From Tunturibacter psychrotolerans (GTDB taxonomy: Bacteria > Acidobacteriota > Terriglobia > Terriglobales > Acidobacteriaceae), in assembly GCF_040359615.1 (NCBI RefSeq), contig NZ_CP132942.1:682001-746000 (forward strand): DNA of 64,000 bases. The letters run 5' to 3'. A program made the translations under genes and the position numbers. Positions 38,244 to 47,267 of the stretch are shown piece by piece (the first letter of the stretch is position 1; each line of letters begins with the position of its first letter). The notes beneath the pieces are model-generated. The model worked only from the letters and a program-made list of their open reading frames with translations, was not told the origin of the DNA and searched no databases.

Positions 38244-38399
38244 ATGCCGAAGCGTACCTTTCAACCCAATCGCCGCCATCGCGCCAAGACCCACGGCTTT
38301 CTTTCTCGCATGAAGACCAAGGCAGGCGCTGCCGTTCTCAGCCGCCGTCGCGCCAAGGGCCGGCACAAGATCGCCGTCAGCGCTGGTTTCCGCGACTAG
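38244..38399 (+). CDS. rpmH: 50S ribosomal protein L34
   Basis: This is a 51-residue basic ribosomal protein of the large subunit. [19 protein letters not shown] and the Arg/Lys-rich tail [14 protein letters not shown] are the L34 signature. I use ATG 38244, with GGAG 9 bases upstream; the frame runs further upstream without support. Head of the rpmH-rnpA-yidD-yidC-jag order, but separated from rnpA by more than 600 bases. Confidence 0.96.
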   Translation: MPKRTFQPNRRHRAKTHGFLSRMKTKAGAAVLSRRRAKGRHKIAVSAGFRD

Positions 38400-38750
38400 T
38401 TCTTTCGAAGAGGCCTTCGAAGTTCTTTATCTTCTTCTGCCATCGCACATCATGGCTTCTTAGAACTCTCAGCGAGAGACAATTTCAAAAGATTTTCAGT
38501 GGTTCAGACGGACCATCGAGGAGAGCTATCGCTCGCCTTCGGTGGTCTGTGTCTTTTCGACAACAGTCCGCGACTATCATCTCTCACAATCGAGACGGGT
38601 TCGCGTCTCGCTGCGATCATTACCGGCTAAAGCCGCGTCTATCCGCACATAAGACCTTCTCGTCTGGGCAACCATCCATCTCCAACAGGCTTCCTATTTC
38701 CTGTCGGCTGGTGTGATGTTTGTCGACGGCCGACAAAGGAGACAATCTTT
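38400..38750 (+). other. Structured rpmH-to-peptide-gene spacer
   Basis: This is a 351-base non-coding stretch on the rpmH strand. It contains a perfect hairpin CGAGACG-GGTTCG-CGTCTCG (38591-38610). A second, longer imperfect stem pairs the CAGACGGACC region (about 38508) with GGTGGTCTGTG (about 38541). This could be a leader or a small structured RNA, but no known RNA family is recognised. Confidence 0.35.
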
Positions 38751-38900
38751 ATGGCGCAGAATATGAATCAGCCAAACCAGGGCAATCAGGGCAACAATCC
38801 TTCTCAAGGAAGCAACCAGGGCACTACGACGACCAAGAAGCCCGGACAAGAGACGAATGTGAAGAGCGGAGACACCTCTTCCTCCAGCAACAAGAAATAA
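38751..38900 (+). CDS. Small Asn/Gln-rich peptide
   Basis: This is a 49-residue peptide gene. The first half is rich in Asn, Gln and Gly (MAQNMNQPNQGNQGNNPSQG), the second half in Thr, Lys and Ser, ending SSSSNKK. It is hydrophilic, has no signal peptide or Cys, and is probably disordered. An AAAGGAGA about 9 bases upstream of the ATG and a perfect terminator downstream support real expression. It sits between rpmH and rnpA, where no gene is normally found. Function unknown. Confidence 0.7.
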   Translation: MAQNMNQPNQGNQGNNPSQGSNQGTTTTKKPGQETNVKSGDTSSSSNKK

Positions 38901-38942
38901 TTTAGCAATCTGAACGAACCACGATTCGTCGAGATGATTTGC

Positions 38943-38972
38943 GAGAAGCCCGCCGGGCCAGGCGGGCTTCTC
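38943..38972 (+). terminator. Intrinsic terminator after the small peptide gene
   Basis: GAGAAGCCCGCC pairs perfectly with GGCGGGCTTCTC over 12 bases around a GGGCCA loop. It lies 42 bases after the peptide stop and 70 before rnpA. The T tail is weak, but the stem is very stable. It separates the peptide gene from rnpA. Confidence 0.75.
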
Positions 38973-39041
38973 TGCGTTGACCCGAAAGTTGGTATAGACC
39001 AGCTTGTATCATTGAAGAAGTGAGCATTGCTCCGCGACCCG

Positions 39042-39479
39042 ATGACTGCGACTGCAAAACCTATCTTTCGCCTGCGCAAACATGCCGACTATCAGCGTGT
39101 ATACAAAGCCAGCCGCAAACAGTTTGCGAAACAGATGAGTTATTTCTTTAGCTTGCGGCCAGAGCTTGGTGCTGATGGAAGCCCGTTGCGCCATGTAGAC
39201 GCTTCAAACCCTCGCGTAGGCCTCACGGTGGGAAAGGTGATGGGAAAGGCTGTCGATCGCAATCGCATCAAGCGACGAATGAGAGAGGCCGTGCGCAAGA
39301 ATCTTGATGTGCTCAGTTTGCCGGTCGATGTGATTCTGCACCCGCGCCGCAGCGTGATCGATCTGGATTTCACGGTTCTGGAGCGCGAGGTTGGAGCAGT
39401 CTTCCGCGCTATTCAGAAGACGGCCGAAAAGCAGCCCGGAGATCGTGCGGCTCGCCCCAAGTCAGCTGCGTTGCATTAA
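39042..39479 (+). CDS. rnpA: Ribonuclease P protein component
   Basis: RnpA is the protein cofactor of RNase P, which matures tRNA 5' ends. The 145-residue product has the N-terminal FRLRKHADYQRVYKASRK and the diagnostic RNR motif in GKAVDRNRIKRRMREAVRK. I choose ATG 39042; a TTG at 39027 in the same frame is a possible start. An inserted stretch (ELGADGSPLRHVDAS) lengthens the loop after the first strand. yidD follows 4 bases after the stop. Confidence 0.94.
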   Translation: MTATAKPIFRLRKHADYQRVYKASRKQFAKQMSYFFSLRPELGADGSPLRHVDASNPRVGLTVGKVMGKAVDRNRIKRRMREAVRKNLDVLSLPVDVILHPRRSVIDLDFTVLEREVGAVFRAIQKTAEKQPGDRAARPKSAALH

Positions 39480-39483
39480 ACCG

Positions 39484-39771
39484 ATGAACGACCCTCAACC
39501 GAATCTCGCCGTCCGCCTGGTCTATGGCTTTTATAAGGGGATTTTGTCGCCGGTGCTGCACGCCTTCAGTCCCAGCCAATGCGTGTATCTCCCGACGTGC
39601 TCAGAATATGCCTATGTTGCGCTGGTGCGGTTTGGCGTGGTGAAGGGGTCGTGGCTGGCGCTTCGACGGATCGGCAGATGCCATCCCTTTGCGAAGGGCG
39701 GCGTGGATCCTGTCCCCCTTGGGGCCTCGGATAGCGTTGCCGCACCTATTTCTACAGACCATTTATCATAG
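39484..39771 (+). CDS. yidD: Membrane protein insertion efficiency factor YidD
   Basis: This is a 95-residue protein with the YidD signature: YGFYKGILSPVLHAFSPS, LPTCSEYAYVAL and the following CHPFAKGGVDPVP. The Cys residues and amphipathic N-terminus are typical. YidD helps the YidC insertase. The ATG at 39484 lies 4 bases beyond rnpA; the longer frame overlaps rnpA. The C-terminal 18 residues after DPVPL are extra. Confidence 0.93.
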   Translation: MNDPQPNLAVRLVYGFYKGILSPVLHAFSPSQCVYLPTCSEYAYVALVRFGVVKGSWLALRRIGRCHPFAKGGVDPVPLGASDSVAAPISTDHLS

Positions 39772-39834
39772 GAGATAGCGTCTCCGAAGTCTGCGGAGGC
39801 GGCCTCACGTTTAGCAAAGAATAGGAAGTCTCTT

Positions 39835-41652
39835 TTGGCAGAGTTCAAAAACCCCAATCAACAGGGCGGCGGCGACAACAAATCGCTCCTCGTCATGATG
39901 TTCGTCCTCGTTAGCGTCTTCTTTGGCCTGCAGTACTTCCGCGCTAAGAATAATCCGCAGACGGTTTCGCCTAACGCTGGCCATAGCGCTCCGGTCGCTG
40001 GCGGGGCGCAGACTCCGACGCAACCCGAGGCCCCTGCCGTTCCAGGTACTAACACGGCGGCGCCCAATGCTTTGACGTCTGCGATTCCGACGGTGCATGC
40101 TCCGGCTGAAGCGACCACTACGGTCGAGAATGAGCTCTACCGCATCACGTTTACAAATCGCGGTGGTCAGGTTTCGAGCTGGGTTTTGAAGAAGTATAAG
40201 GACTCGGACGGCAAGCCGCTCAACCTTGTTCACACCGAGGCCGCGCAGCAGTTTGGATTTCCGCTGTCGCTGTATACCTACGATTCGGCGCTAACTTCGG
40301 CTCTTAGTAGTGCGCTGTATGTGCCGTCGGCTTCGGGGTCGCTTGCGGCTCCTGCAAGCCTTACCTTTAACTACTCCGATGGCGCGACGACGGTTCGCAA
40401 GACCTTCTCGTTCGACGAGACCTATGTGGTGCATGCTGACGTTGAGGTGACAAAGAACGGCGCACCGGTTCGCGCGCTGATTAACTGGCCCGGCGGTTTT
40501 GGGGATCAGGACAACGCGTCTGCGTATGCCGGGGCGCAGCTCGATGTTGCGCGCAACGGCAAGGAAGAACACCTTGCTCCGAAGAAAGTGGCCGGCGGCG
40601 ATACACTCAACGGGCCGTTCGATTGGGCTGGAACCAGCGACACTTATTTTGCTGCGATCTTTTTACCTGATTCGCCCGACACTGCATCTCTGGTGATGCT
40701 GCACAACCAGCTCGACGTGGCGAAGACGATTCGGCGCACCGGACTTGGCTCGGGTGCACCGTCCAAGGGCGCCATTGAAGTGCCAATCCTCGGCGCTGCA
40801 CTCGGTGACACGAGCGGCCGCACGCAGACTCGCGTCTATGTCGGCCCTAAGGCTGTGACCGTACTACGCGGCATCCACGCCACGGGCAATACCATGTCGC
40901 TCGAACCGCTGCTGGACTTCGGCTTCTTCGGCATCATCGGCAAGTATCTCTTCCTCGCGCTTCAGTTCATTCACAGCCACCTTGTTGCAAGCTGGCCTGG
41001 CTCATGGGGTTGGGCGATCATCATACTTACGGTGCTCATCAACTGCCTCATCCTCCCATTCCGCATCAAGACGATGCAAAGTGGGCTCAAGATGCAGCGC
41101 ATTCAGCCGCAGATGGACGCGATCAAGGAGCGCTACAAGAAATACAAGGCGACCGACCCAAAGCGTAGCGAGATGAACGTCGAGATCATGAAGCTGCAGA
41201 AGGATAACGGCGTCAACATGTTTGGCGGCTGTATTCCCACCTTAATCACGCTGCCTCTTCTGTTCGCTTTCTACACGATGCTGCGGTCCGTCGTGGAGCT
41301 TCGTCAGGCGCATTGGTTCTGGCTGCCCGACCTCGCAGCGGCGGATCCTTACCACATCCTTCCCATCGTCATGGTGATCAGCCAGTTCCTGGTGCAGTTT
41401 TATACGCCTTCGCCTGGAGTTGATCCGCAGCAACAGAAGATGATGGCGTTCATGATGCCGGCTGTGACCGGATACATGACCTGGAACTACGCCTCGGGCC
41501 TTGCTCTCTACTGGACGATCGGAAATCTCATCAGTATCGCGCAGCAGTCGGTGATGAATCGCACCAGCCTTGGCCGCGAGATGCGCGAGATAGCCGCGAA
41601 ACGCGCCCGCCGTAAGTCAGGAACTCCGACTACCATTTCGGGAAAACGGTAG
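39835..41652 (+). CDS. yidC: Membrane protein insertase YidC
   Basis: YidC inserts and folds inner-membrane proteins with or without SecYEG. The 605-residue product has an N-terminal membrane segment (about 20-37), a large periplasmic beta domain (about 95-330) and the conserved C-terminal helices beginning near FFGIIGKYLFLALQ. The cytoplasmic hairpin MQRIQPQMDAIKERYKKYK and MFGGCIPTLITLPLLFAFY are present. The start is TTG 39835, with AGGAAG 7 bases upstream and the gene's first residues MAEFKNPNQQGGG. The Gram-negative-type layout agrees with a diderm host. Confidence 0.96.
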   Translation: MAEFKNPNQQGGGDNKSLLVMMFVLVSVFFGLQYFRAKNNPQTVSPNAGHSAPVAGGAQTPTQPEAPAVPGTNTAAPNALTSAIPTVHAPAEATTTVENELYRITFTNRGGQVSSWVLKKYKDSDGKPLNLVHTEAAQQFGFPLSLYTYDSALTSALSSALYVPSASGSLAAPASLTFNYSDGATTVRKTFSFDETYVVHADVEVTKNGAPVRALINWPGGFGDQDNASAYAGAQLDVARNGKEEHLAPKKVAGGDTLNGPFDWAGTSDTYFAAIFLPDSPDTASLVMLHNQLDVAKTIRRTGLGSGAPSKGAIEVPILGAALGDTSGRTQTRVYVGPKAVTVLRGIHATGNTMSLEPLLDFGFFGIIGKYLFLALQFIHSHLVASWPGSWGWAIIILTVLINCLILPFRIKTMQSGLKMQRIQPQMDAIKERYKKYKATDPKRSEMNVEIMKLQKDNGVNMFGGCIPTLITLPLLFAFYTMLRSVVELRQAHWFWLPDLAAADPYHILPIVMVISQFLVQFYTPSPGVDPQQQKMMAFMMPAVTGYMTWNYASGLALYWTIGNLISIAQQSVMNRTSLGREMREIAAKRARRKSGTPTTISGKR

Positions 41653-41685
41653 CGCCCTATCACACACACTGACGAACTTCAATAG

Positions 41686-41711
41686 GTAGTACCACTTCAA
41701 AGTGGTACTAC
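41686..41711. terminator. Hairpin between yidC and jag
   Basis: GTAGTACCACTT and AAGTGGTACTAC pair over 11-12 bases around a tiny loop, followed by TTTG. It may be a weak terminator or an mRNA-processing hairpin separating yidC from jag. Confidence 0.55.
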
Positions 41712-41773
41712 TTTGTGAGAGTCAAATTACAAATAGCTGAAACTTCATTACCTCGAAATCGGTCTTAAGAAAA

Positions 41774-42382
41774 ATGACGAACCCCCTGACGGATCAGGGC
41801 CGTGCGGTGAAAAAGATCGCAGACTTCCTGAAAGTTTTGACGGATACAGGAAATCTCGACCTCCAATCTCACATCCTTGCCTGCAACGGCCAAGTGCAAC
41901 CCAACGCTGATGTTCCGATCGGCGCTATTCCCGCTGTCCCCTCCTCCGAACCATCGCCCTTGATCTGCGTCGAGTTTAGTGGCACAGATACTCCCCTCCT
42001 TCTTGCCCGCAACGGCGAACTTCTTCACGCTATCGAGCACATCGCCGCGAAGATCCTTGGACTCGAACCCGAAGAGCACGACCTCATCTTCTTCGATGCC
42101 GAAGGCTTCAAAGCAAAACGCGACGGTGAACTCCAGCTTGCTGCGCAGACGGCCATCGAACAGGTTCGCGCCAATGGCCGACCCTATTCGTTTCCGCCCA
42201 TGACATCGCGTGAACGCCGGATGCTGCATCTCGCCCTGGCGAAGTCCGGCCTGCCGACAGCTTCCTCGGGCGAAGGGCCCAGACGTTTTGTGGTTCTTTA
42301 TCCGGAAGGTCCGGCGCCCACGCAGCCGATTGCGACGGAGGATCGTACCCGCGCCATTCGCAATAGCTTCCGTCGTCGTTAG
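41774..42382 (+). CDS. jag: Jag/KhpB-type RNA-binding protein with R3H domain
   Basis: This is a 202-residue protein encoded downstream of yidC, the usual place for jag. The R3H motif is clear: PMTSRERRMLHLALAK at about residue 141. A KH-like domain precedes it (ILGLEPEEHDLIFFDAEGFK). The usual N-terminal Jag_N region is not evident, so it may be a shortened form. Members bind RNA and influence cell division and envelope growth. Confidence 0.88.
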   Translation: MTNPLTDQGRAVKKIADFLKVLTDTGNLDLQSHILACNGQVQPNADVPIGAIPAVPSSEPSPLICVEFSGTDTPLLLARNGELLHAIEHIAAKILGLEPEEHDLIFFDAEGFKAKRDGELQLAAQTAIEQVRANGRPYSFPPMTSRERRMLHLALAKSGLPTASSGEGPRRFVVLYPEGPAPTQPIATEDRTRAIRNSFRRR

Positions 42383-42420
42383 CAAACGCCGGAAAGTTCA
42401 GTCCTCACGCGTCGAAATGG

Positions 42421-42972
42421 TCAGCTCTGCGAGCGCGGCATCAGACTGCTTGGCTCCCATCCTTCTTTCGCAGGAGCTAAGGCAACGGTTACAGATTGTC
42501 CATCCAGGTAGCGGTGCCAGTCCTCAGACTCTGCCACCTGTTTCATCCCTCTATTCCGCTCCATCAGGAAGGCGGCAACGTGACGCCTCACCAGGGTCTT
42601 CGTCGCCACCCGGCCCAGCGCCCCCAACGGAGGAATGAATCGAATCTCATCCCTCATGCGAGTGCCCTCATCCATGGTCGCGAAGTGATGGTCATGCTCG
42701 AAGTGCGAAAACACACCCGCAACCATGACATCGCGAAAGTACGAATAGGGTCGCATTACCTCGATGCGGCTCTTGTGTCGCAGGCTCAAGCAAAAGTGCC
42801 GGCCACGGAAGGTCACCGTCTCGCCTTCGCTGATCAGGCCGGTGGTCACCCCTTCTATCGCTTGCTCTCGGGACGAACGCGCCGACGCAACATGAAGATC
42901 AATACTCAGGGAAAGCAGGAAGCAGCGTTCTACGGGTGCATTGATCCAGGTCTCTGAACGAATCGTCTCCAT
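42421..42972 (-). CDS. SRPBCC-fold protein, first of two paralogues
   Basis: This is a 183-residue START/Bet v1-like domain. It opens with WINAPVERCFLLSLSIDLH, the beginning of a ligand-pocket fold, and has FEHDHHFATMDEGTRM with paired His. The second copy of the same architecture is at 44012. The function is unknown; relatives are described as cyclase/dehydrase or cell-division-inhibitor-like proteins. It is convergent with jag and downstream of a quinone-oxidoreductase-like gene. Confidence 0.75.
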   Translation of the reverse strand: METIRSETWINAPVERCFLLSLSIDLHVASARSSREQAIEGVTTGLISEGETVTFRGRHFCLSLRHKSRIEVMRPYSYFRDVMVAGVFSHFEHDHHFATMDEGTRMRDEIRFIPPLGALGRVATKTLVRRHVAAFLMERNRGMKQVAESEDWHRYLDGQSVTVALAPAKEGWEPSSLMPRSQS

Positions 42973-43019
42973 GGGTCCGTCACCATTTGCTCTTCGGTGT
43001 TCGGCATAACAGAAGTAGA

Positions 43020-43928
43020 CTACGCCAGTAACAATATCTTTCCAATCCCACCTTTGGCCGCCGCCGCCTGAGCTTCCCCTGCATCGGCAAGCGGAACCAT
43101 CCTGTCGACTGGAATCACAAACCGTCCAGCGACCTGATCTTCTGCCAGAGTTCGCAACGTCTTAGCATCCGGCACAGCGTAAACCTCCTCGACCTTGACG
43201 GTCGGATGCATCTTCGCATTTGCAGGCGTTCCCAACACCGAGGCGAAGACTCCTCCTTGCTTTACCTTAGCCAGCAAGGCCTCCGCAGTCTTCCCAGCCA
43301 CCGTGTCGGCTACCGCATCGATGAACCCGAGCTTCCCCATTGCCGCAGAGTCATCCAGAGCGAGCACCTGGTTTGCTCCAAGAGTCTCAGCCTGTTTTAG
43401 TTGCGACTTCCTCACCCCGGCGATCACAATGGCGCCCGCCTTCTTCGCGGTCCATACCGCTGATCGTCCAACACCACCCAGAGCGCCGGACACAAGCACC
43501 GTCTGGCCCGACTGAATCTTGGTGCCCCGCGTAATCAGCTGCTCTCCGGTCGCGGTCACAAGAGGCAGTGCCGCCGCATGGATCAGGTCCAGTTTTTCCG
43601 GAACCAGTGCCAGATCCGTCGCCTTCGCCGTTACCAGCTCAGCGTAGGCTTTTGAGCCAAAACCCATCACTTTGTCGCCGACTTTAAAACCGCTGACCTT
43701 TTCGCCGACTTCCCGCACGATTCCGGAAAAGTCTACCCCGATGATCGCTGGCAGCTCCAATGGATAATACGATCTTGCATCTCCGCTCCGAAGCTTGTAG
43801 TCGATAGGATTTACGCTGGTCGCTGCGACCCTGATCAACACCTCACCCATGCCAGCTACGGGGTCGGGCACCGATTCATACTTCAAATTCCCCGGTCCAC
43901 CATACTCATGCAGGACAATAGCTTTCAT
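43020..43928 (-). CDS. Zinc-independent NADP-dependent alcohol dehydrogenase/quinone reductase
   Basis: This is a 302-residue medium-chain reductase. It starts MKAIVLHEYGGPGNLKYESV and has SVNPIDYKLRSGD and VLVSGALGGVGRSAV for cofactor binding. No zinc-ligand Cys cluster is present, typical of the quinone oxidoreductase (QOR) branch. I use ATG 43928; the frame is open a further 41 codons without homology. It lies between two SRPBCC genes on the same strand. Confidence 0.9.
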   Translation of the reverse strand: MKAIVLHEYGGPGNLKYESVPDPVAGMGEVLIRVAATSVNPIDYKLRSGDARSYYPLELPAIIGVDFSGIVREVGEKVSGFKVGDKVMGFGSKAYAELVTAKATDLALVPEKLDLIHAAALPLVTATGEQLITRGTKIQSGQTVLVSGALGGVGRSAVWTAKKAGAIVIAGVRKSQLKQAETLGANQVLALDDSAAMGKLGFIDAVADTVAGKTAEALLAKVKQGGVFASVLGTPANAKMHPTVKVEEVYAVPDAKTLRTLAEDQVAGRFVIPVDRMVPLADAGEAQAAAAKGGIGKILLLA

Positions 43929-44011
43929 CGAGACATCCCCCAGACAAGTGAGATGCGCACCTGTTCTCGAAGTGATCATTAAAAAAGACGAATTAAAGTC
44001 GCGGCGCAGTC

Positions 44012-44494
44012 CTAGTCCGCTCGCGTCTCTTCCGGCAGATATTTTCGCCACTCCTGGCTCTCAGCAATCTTTTTCAGGAGCTTCATCCTGCGCCGTAGCA
44101 CGCGGGAGATGTACGGCACAAGGATCGCACGCGCAACGATCCTTCCTGCCCAGGAAAGCGGCAGTGTGAACCGAATCTTGTCGTTCAACACCGTACGACC
44201 ATCCATATAGAAGAGGTGGTGGTCGTGCTGAAATCTCTTGAAGCGTCCACGTCCCATTGTGTCCTGAAAAAACACAGGCCGTTCATATCGGGTAATGAGG
44301 CTCTCGTGCATCTGGGGAAAACCGAACTTCCATCCTGCCCAAAGGAGCTTGTCCCCTTGCACTATCGTTCCCTGGGTCTTCCCTTCGATCGGTTTCATCC
44401 CCAGCGTTTTTCCTACCAACTCAATGTTGGTCGAAAGCATGAAACATCTCTCGATCGGAGCATTGATATGAACACTATCGCTAATCGTAAACAT
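44012..44494 (-). CDS. SRPBCC-fold protein, second paralogue
   Basis: This is a 160-residue protein. It resembles the copy at 42421 (VHINAPIERCFMLSTNIEL and FQHDHHLFYMDG), with shared HDHH and a Lys/Arg-rich C-terminus ending ESQEWRKYL. The quinone-reductase gene lies between the two copies. A common pathway is likely, but unidentified. Confidence 0.8.
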   Translation of the reverse strand: MFTISDSVHINAPIERCFMLSTNIELVGKTLGMKPIEGKTQGTIVQGDKLLWAGWKFGFPQMHESLITRYERPVFFQDTMGRGRFKRFQHDHHLFYMDGRTVLNDKIRFTLPLSWAGRIVARAILVPYISRVLRRRMKLLKKIAESQEWRKYLPEETRAD

Positions 44495-44654
44495 CGGTCC
44501 CCTGTAGATTGTACCGTCGGTCAGCCTGCCGACTCAATCTAAACCTTTGTCGGCCAACAGATGCGCGATCTCGGCGGCGAATAATCTCCGGACGGTCGGC
44601 ACCCTGATAGCCAGGTCTACAATTATGGATTCTCGAGAATCATATCTCTCGACA

Positions 44655-45008
44655 TCATGTGAAGCCGCGTTCCGCTTCAGCTTTCTGATGACAGTTATGG
44701 CAAACCAACTGGGTATTCCTTGCAGTATACCCTTCGATCGCTCGAAACCGATCAAGCTCCGCGCCGCGTTCCGGCAGCGCCGTTTGACACAAAGCGCATA
44801 GTCCAAACTGACTCTTGCGCTTCGCCTCTTTCAGTCTGCGACGCTGTGTCGGTGTTCCACGCTCATCGAACTCCAGGCGCTTCAGAATGTATCGTCGCAG
44901 TTGAAACAGCCGTTCGCGATCCTCGCCAGCGACAGCAGCAATCTTCTCGCGCAGCTGCTCGAGAATTGCAATCGCTGCTGTGCGATCCTCGTCAGAAAGC
45001 GAAGCCAT
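44655..45008 (-). CDS. HNH-like zinc-binding protein, catalytic His absent
   Basis: This is a 117-residue protein. The N-terminal half is a charged helix. The C-terminal half reads CALCQTALPERGAELDRF and then NTQLVCHNCHQKA, which has the CxxC...CxxC frame and the Asn of an HNH fold. The position normally occupied by the catalytic His (VDHI) is Arg (LDRF). It probably binds zinc but not as an active nuclease. I prefer ATG 45008, 6 bases after GGGGAG; an ATG and a TTG lie just before. It is just downstream of thrS. Confidence 0.65.
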   Translation of the reverse strand: MASLSDEDRTAAIAILEQLREKIAAVAGEDRERLFQLRRYILKRLEFDERGTPTQRRRLKEAKRKSQFGLCALCQTALPERGAELDRFRAIEGYTARNTQLVCHNCHQKAEAERGFT

Positions 45009-45029
45009 CATCAACTCCCCGGCTAAGAC

Positions 45030-47060
45030 TCAGAGTGCAACCGTCTTTGAGGCGACCAGCCCTTTAGCTCTTTCAATAAAGTCGGCAAGCGCAACACTTC
45101 CTTCATCGCCCTTACCGCGAGTCCGCACGCTGACTGCCTCCGCAGCCGCTTCCTTATCGCCCATCACCAGCACAAACGGCACCTTCTGCAGCGTGAACTC
45201 GCGGATCTTCGCATTCATCTTTTCGTTCCGCTCGTCGACTTCGACACGCAGTCCCGAGGCTTCGAGCTTCGCCTTCACTGACCGGGCATACTCCACATGC
45301 TTCTCTGAGATAGGCACGATGCCGATCTGCACCGGAGCCAGCCACAGCGGAAACGCACCGGCGTAGTGCTCAATCAACACACCGAAGAAACGCTCGACTG
45401 AACCGAAGAGCGCACGATGCACCATCACCGGCTGATGCAACTCCCCATCTTCGCCTTTGTACTCAAGCTCGAAGCGGGCGGGTAGGTTGAAGTCGAACTG
45501 AACAGTAGACAGCTGCCACAACCGTCCCAGAACGTCTACGAGTTTGATATCGATCTTCGGTCCGTAGAACGCGCCTTCGCCGGGAATGGCTTTGAACGCC
45601 ACGCCTCGATTTGTCAGGACGGCCTTCAGCGCCGACTCTGCTTTCTCCCAGTCGGCGGCATTACCTACAAACTCACCTGCTTTATTCGGGTCGCGCAGCG
45701 AAAGCTCGACGCGGTATTCGTCGAACCCAAAAGTCTTCAGCACAGCCTCGGCGAAGTCGAGGCATCCTTCAACCTCGCTGACGACCTGCTCCGGGGTGCA
45801 GAAGATGTGCGCATCATCTTGCGTAAATCCACGCACTCGCAACAGACCGTGCATGGTTCCACTGCGCTCATAGCGATACACATTGCCAAGCTCCGCATAA
45901 CGAATCGGCAGGTCGCGATAGCTGCGTGGCGAATTCTTATAAATCAGAATGTGCCCCGGACAGTTCATCGGCTTCAGCCGATACTCCGCATCGTCTAGCT
46001 CCATCGGCGGATACATATTCTGCGAATAGAAGCCCTCATGCCCGGAGATCTTCCAGAGCTCACGCCGCATGATGTGCGGGGTGTAGACCATATCGTAACC
46101 GCGACGGATACATTCTTCGCGCATCCAGTCTTCCATCGTCTTGCGGATCAGGCCGCCCTTCGCATGCCAGAAGATCAGCCCTGAACCCGCGACCTCTTGA
46201 ATGGAAAAAAGATCGAGCTGCTTGCCCAGCACGCGGTGGTCGCGAGCCTTGATCTCCTCCAACCGTTTGAAGTGCGCGTCGAGGTCCTTCGCATTAAAGA
46301 ATGCAGTGCCATAGATGCGTTGCAGCTGCTGATTCTTCTCATCACCCAGCCAATAAGCGCCCGCGACCGAAGTCACCTTGAACGCCTTCACGCGACCCGT
46401 CGAAGGCACATGCGGCCCACGGCAGAAGTCCACAAACTTTCCATTGCGATAGAGCGAAATCTCATCGCCCGCCTTCGTAAACTTTTCAATGAAGTGAACC
46501 TTCATGAACTCGCCTTGTTCGGCGTAGTCCTTCAGCCCCATCTCACGCGACTCCTCCTCCCGCATAAACTTCTCATCGCGCCCAACAACTTCGGCCATGC
46601 GCGTCTCAATCGCAGCGAGATCCTCGTCACTGAACGGCGTCTCGCGGTACACGTCATAGAAGAAGCCAGAATCCGTCGCCGGTCCATGTCCAAGCTTGGT
46701 TTCGGGAAACAGTTCGAGAATCGCTGTCGCCATTACGTGCGCTGCGGAGTGCCGCACCACCTTCAGTGCAGCCTCATCGCTCTCCTTCAGCAACTCGAGC
46801 GCGACATCTTCCGTCAGAGGCGCGGCCAGATCCACCAGCCGCTCGCCGCCTTCCGCGCCGCCATACATTGCGGCTTCCGAGGTCTCTTCAGTCTCGGTCG
46901 CTCCCGTTGCCACCGACGTCAGTGGACGAATCCGCGCCACCACGACTGCTGCAGCCAGCCGCGGCGAAATGCTCGTCGCCACGTCATACGCTGTCGTACC
47001 GCGTGAAACCTCACGCACTGAACCATCCGGAAGCTGAATCTTGATCATCTGCTCGCTCAC
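45030..47060 (-). CDS. thrS: Threonyl-tRNA synthetase
   Basis: This is a 676-residue class II synthetase that charges tRNA-Thr. The order is a TGS domain (1-65), the SAD editing domain with HSAAHVMATA, and the catalytic core with the zinc Cys of MNCPGH, RSGTMHGLLRVRGFTQDD and the motif 3 FGSVERFFG. The anticodon-binding domain is at about 570-665. Length is normal. It is the first gene of a short run including the HNH-like gene. No T-box or leader control is evident in the 207 bases upstream. Confidence 0.97.
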   Translation of the reverse strand: MSEQMIKIQLPDGSVREVSRGTTAYDVATSISPRLAAAVVVARIRPLTSVATGATETEETSEAAMYGGAEGGERLVDLAAPLTEDVALELLKESDEAALKVVRHSAAHVMATAILELFPETKLGHGPATDSGFFYDVYRETPFSDEDLAAIETRMAEVVGRDEKFMREEESREMGLKDYAEQGEFMKVHFIEKFTKAGDEISLYRNGKFVDFCRGPHVPSTGRVKAFKVTSVAGAYWLGDEKNQQLQRIYGTAFFNAKDLDAHFKRLEEIKARDHRVLGKQLDLFSIQEVAGSGLIFWHAKGGLIRKTMEDWMREECIRRGYDMVYTPHIMRRELWKISGHEGFYSQNMYPPMELDDAEYRLKPMNCPGHILIYKNSPRSYRDLPIRYAELGNVYRYERSGTMHGLLRVRGFTQDDAHIFCTPEQVVSEVEGCLDFAEAVLKTFGFDEYRVELSLRDPNKAGEFVGNAADWEKAESALKAVLTNRGVAFKAIPGEGAFYGPKIDIKLVDVLGRLWQLSTVQFDFNLPARFELEYKGEDGELHQPVMVHRALFGSVERFFGVLIEHYAGAFPLWLAPVQIGIVPISEKHVEYARSVKAKLEASGLRVEVDERNEKMNAKIREFTLQKVPFVLVMGDKEAAAEAVSVRTRGKGDEGSVALADFIERAKGLVASKTVAL

Positions 47061-47267
47061 ATCTTCAAGAATAGATGGTTGTCATAAATCGCGTCGAGAC
47101 GGGTTCCTCGTCGGCGAAGACCGAACGGACCTTTGGCGGGTCATGTCGAGAGAGTTACTACCGAACCATACCCTCGGACAACGGTGCTATGGCCCCTTCG
47201 AACAAGTCCGGCTACGGTAATAATGTTTGGTGTCCAGAGATCCGCTAGTAGCGTACAGGACGGCAAC

